Source: Pseudomonas sp. CROZ-RG-20F-R04-15 (GTDB lineage Bacteria > Pseudomonadota > Gammaproteobacteria > Pseudomonadales > Pseudomonadaceae). From it: a DNA stretch of 64,000 nucleotides. Position 1 is the stretch's first letter, and every line of letters begins with the position of its first letter. Of the stretch, positions 61,992-64,000 are shown piece after piece. A model generated the notes under the pieces. The model made no database searches and had not been told where the DNA came from. It saw only the letters and a list, made by a program, of their open reading frames with translations. The position numbers and the translations under genes are program-made. Location: positions 1 through 64,000 of the forward strand of contig NZ_JAKNQL010000028.1 of the NCBI RefSeq assembly GCF_022662375.1, written 5' to 3'.

Positions 61992-63668
61992 ATGCTTGCC
62001 ACGCTGCGCCTGCTGTCTGTTTTCCTCGTCGCCTGTACGACTCTCAACGCCTACGCCGATTGCCCGCAATGGCCAGCCACTCAAGCAAAAAGCGAAATCG
62101 CCGCCCTGCAAAAACAGATAGGCCAATGGGACGACGCCTATCACCGCGAAGGTCGTTCACTGATTGCCGATGAGCTCTATGATCAATCGCGCGCACGCCT
62201 GAACGAATGGCGAGAGTGCTTCAAACTCCCCTCGCCCCCCGATCCTTTGCGCACAGTTTCAGGCTCGATCGCCCACTCCATCGCCCATACCGGCCTCGAT
62301 AAACTGCATAAAGCCGAGGCCGTGGAAACGTGGCTACGTGATCGCAAGGATGTCTGGGTACAACCCAAAGTCGACGGTGTCGCGGTGACGCTGATTTATC
62401 GCGCAGGCGTTCTGCATCAGGTCATCAGTCGCGGTGACGGGGTTCGTGGGCAAGACTGGACGCCATCAGCGCAGAAGATCGGTGCCATTCCTCAACGCCT
62501 GACACAACCGCTGGATATGCTGGTGCAGGGCGAACTCTACTGGCGCTTGAACGAGCACGTGCAAGTTCGATCCGGCAGCGTTAACGCTCGCTCCACCGTC
62601 GCGGGCCTGATGGGACGCAAAACCCTGGATGCCGCGCAAGCCTCCGGTATCGGACTGTTTGTCTGGGACTGGCCACAAGGCCCAGCGCAATTGCCCGAGC
62701 GGGTCGGCACGTTGGCGACGCTGGGTTTCGCCACGATTGAACCGTACAGTCATCCTGTCGCCGACGTTGCTGCCGCACAGAAATGGCGCGATCACTGGTA
62801 TCGCTCCCCCCTGCCCTTTGCCACTGACGGCGTGGTATTGCGCCAGAGCCAACGACCGCCCGCCGAGCGCTGGCAGGCTCGCGCTCCGTATTGGGCAGTT
62901 GCGTGGAAGTATCCTTTTGCTCAAGCGCTGGCCGAAGTGCGCAAGGTCACCTTCAAGATCGGGCGCACCGGGCGTATCACGCCAGTACTCGAACTCAAAC
63001 CCGTCATGCTCGATGACCGGGAAATCAAACGGGTCAGCGCCAGTTCCTTCAAACGCTGGCAAGACCTGGATATCCGCCCCGGCGACCAAGTGGCAATCAG
63101 CCTCGCCGGCCTGACCATTCCACAGCTCGACAGCGTGGTGCTGCGCGCCGCCGAACGCACAAACCTCAACATCCCCAACGCCGACCACTTCCACAGCTTG
63201 AGCTGCTGGCAACCCACCCCCGGCTGCGAAAGCCAGTTTCTCGCGCGCCTGACCTGGCTCAGCGGCAAAAACGGCCTGGCAATGCAACATGTCGGTCGCG
63301 GAACCTGGGAGAAACTTCTCGAAACACGCCGTGTGAACAACCTGCTGGATTGGTTGACCCTCGACGCGCCAGAGCTTGCTAACATTGCCGGCTTCGGCGA
63401 GCGCAGCAGCGAACGCCTGATGCACAGTTTTCACAACGCCCGCCGACGGCCTTTCGCCCAGTGGCTCAAAGCCTTGGGCTTACCGCCAACCGGTCAGGCC
63501 CAACTGCCTGACTCGTGGCAGGCGCTGGCACAACGCGACACCGAACAATGGCAGGCCGAAGCCGGTATCGGCCCGGGACGCGCAGCGCAATTGAGCGCAT
63601 TCTTTCGCGATCCGCAGGTACTGGCCTTGAGCGAAACCTTACATGCCGCCGGAATCGACGGTTTTTGA
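61992..63668 (+). CDS. ligB: NAD-dependent DNA ligase LigB
   Basis: 558-aa LigB, close to the 560 residues of E. coli LigB. The N-terminus is signal-peptide-like (MLATLRLLSVFLVACTTLNAYA, then DCPQW), as in its E. coli homologue. The nucleotidyl-transfer lysine is in WVQPKVDGVAVTLIYR; OB-fold and helix-hairpin-helix segments follow (IAGFGERSSERLMHS). It lacks the C-terminal BRCT domain of LigA. Nick-sealing in vitro is known for the family; its biological role and cell compartment are unsettled. Confidence 0.92.
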   Translation: MLATLRLLSVFLVACTTLNAYADCPQWPATQAKSEIAALQKQIGQWDDAYHREGRSLIADELYDQSRARLNEWRECFKLPSPPDPLRTVSGSIAHSIAHTGLDKLHKAEAVETWLRDRKDVWVQPKVDGVAVTLIYRAGVLHQVISRGDGVRGQDWTPSAQKIGAIPQRLTQPLDMLVQGELYWRLNEHVQVRSGSVNARSTVAGLMGRKTLDAAQASGIGLFVWDWPQGPAQLPERVGTLATLGFATIEPYSHPVADVAAAQKWRDHWYRSPLPFATDGVVLRQSQRPPAERWQARAPYWAVAWKYPFAQALAEVRKVTFKIGRTGRITPVLELKPVMLDDREIKRVSASSFKRWQDLDIRPGDQVAISLAGLTIPQLDSVVLRAAERTNLNIPNADHFHSLSCWQPTPGCESQFLARLTWLSGKNGLAMQHVGRGTWEKLLETRRVNNLLDWLTLDAPELANIAGFGERSSERLMHSFHNARRRPFAQWLKALGLPPTGQAQLPDSWQALAQRDTEQWQAEAGIGPGRAAQLSAFFRDPQVLALSETLHAAGIDGF

Positions 63669-63765
63669 CTACGCAATCCCGGCGCGCCGGGAACCCATCG
63701 GCCGCCAAGGCGCTCCAACAGCGCAGTGCCTGACCGACCCGATTGCCTTTGCACATGGAGCTTTT

Positions 63766-64000
63766 ATGAAATTTCTTGCACCGCTCGCCATGCTCACCCT
63801 TTGCGGCGTAATGGCCGCCCCCGTCATGGCCGACGAAGACGCTCCGGGCCTGACCGGTTGCGCTGCGAAAAAGCAGGGCATCATGAACCAGATCGAACAG
63901 GCCAAGTCGCGCGGCAATGCCGATCAGCAGGCAGGCCTGCAAACGGCTCTGGACGAAGTGACGAAAAACTGCACCGACGCCGGCCTGAAGAAGGAGCGTG
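63766..64000 (+). CDS. DUF1090 family periplasmic protein (partial)
   Basis: 78 residues visible, cut by the window end. Signal peptide MKFLAPLAMLTLCGVMAAPV, cut after VMA; the mature part GCAAKKQGIMNQIEQAKSRGN and LDEVTKNCTDAGLKKER is typical of DUF1090, a helical periplasmic protein with two conserved cysteines. GGAG precedes the ATG. It lies 97 nt downstream of ligB. Function unknown. Confidence 0.85.
   Translation, partial: MKFLAPLAMLTLCGVMAAPVMADEDAPGLTGCAAKKQGIMNQIEQAKSRGNADQQAGLQTALDEVTKNCTDAGLKKER

Overview
The window is a high-GC stretch of the chromosome of a fluorescent pseudomonad (Pseudomonas fluorescens complex). Support comes from gene content and order: the dgcAB/ETF, carnitine, gbdR-sdaB-cbcXWV, betT-betIBA, epd-pgk-fba and tkt-sahR-metK blocks are all typical of Pseudomonas. 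Many intergenic gaps also carry REPIN-type palindromic doublets of the kind common in this group. I saw no rRNA, tRNA, CRISPR array, integrase or transposase gene.

Layout. (1) 1-7800, minus strand: the dimethylglycine demethylation operon (M19 dipeptidase, DUF5943 protein, dgcA, dgcB, ETF alpha, ETF beta). (2) 8034-12148, plus strand: an accessory insert with a LprI-like protein, an orphan XRE regulator, a DUF3010 protein and an orphan TccC/RHS toxin subunit with a zincin-like C-terminal tip. (3) 12145-18401: carnitine and gamma-butyrobetaine catabolism under CdhR (caiX, a BKACE enzyme, cdhA, a thioesterase, gamma-butyrobetaine dioxygenase). (4) 18786-25706: a small hypothetical gene, gbdR, sdaB and the choline/betaine ABC transporter cbcXWV. 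(5) 26057-32495: betT diverging from betIBA, with a perfect BetI-type palindrome between them. (6) 32753-47061: a TldD/TldE-like pair and mostly housekeeping genes (MFS pump, dbpA, YhiN-type flavoprotein, YccS, periplasmic binding protein, ElaA, YgjP-type protease, a PAS-GGDEF-EAL response regulator). (7) 47383-52873: a second accessory block, more AT-rich between about 48.1 and 51.1 kb, with a PL7 lyase, small unknown genes, a structured leader before a DUF6124 gene, an orphan XRE gene, a single Ig-like domain protein and hipBA. (8) 52968-64000: fba, two lipoproteins, pgk, epd, tkt, sahR-metK, ligB and a partial DUF1090 gene.

Regions 1, 3, 4 and 5 make one pathway. Choline, carnitine and gamma-butyrobetaine are imported by BetT, CaiX and CbcXWV. 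They are converted to glycine betaine by BetAB or by the dioxygenase, CdhA, BKACE and thioesterase route. Dimethylglycine is then demethylated by DgcAB with its own ETF. Serine made from the resulting glycine can be deaminated to pyruvate by SdaB.

The most novel signal is a 20-bp dyad close to ACCTGTnA-N4-CTGACAGGT. It occurs 56-59 nt before the start codon of three accessory genes (tccC, a 133-aa unknown and an avidin-like candidate) and 124 nt before a fourth (Ig-like). This suggests a dispersed, co-regulated set of secreted or host-interaction factors. Other points worth a second look are two 21-bp-period direct repeats beside the GlxA-type regulator targets, a multi-stem leader with possible pseudoknot topology at 49.5 kb, and a missing [4Fe-4S] cysteine in DgcA.
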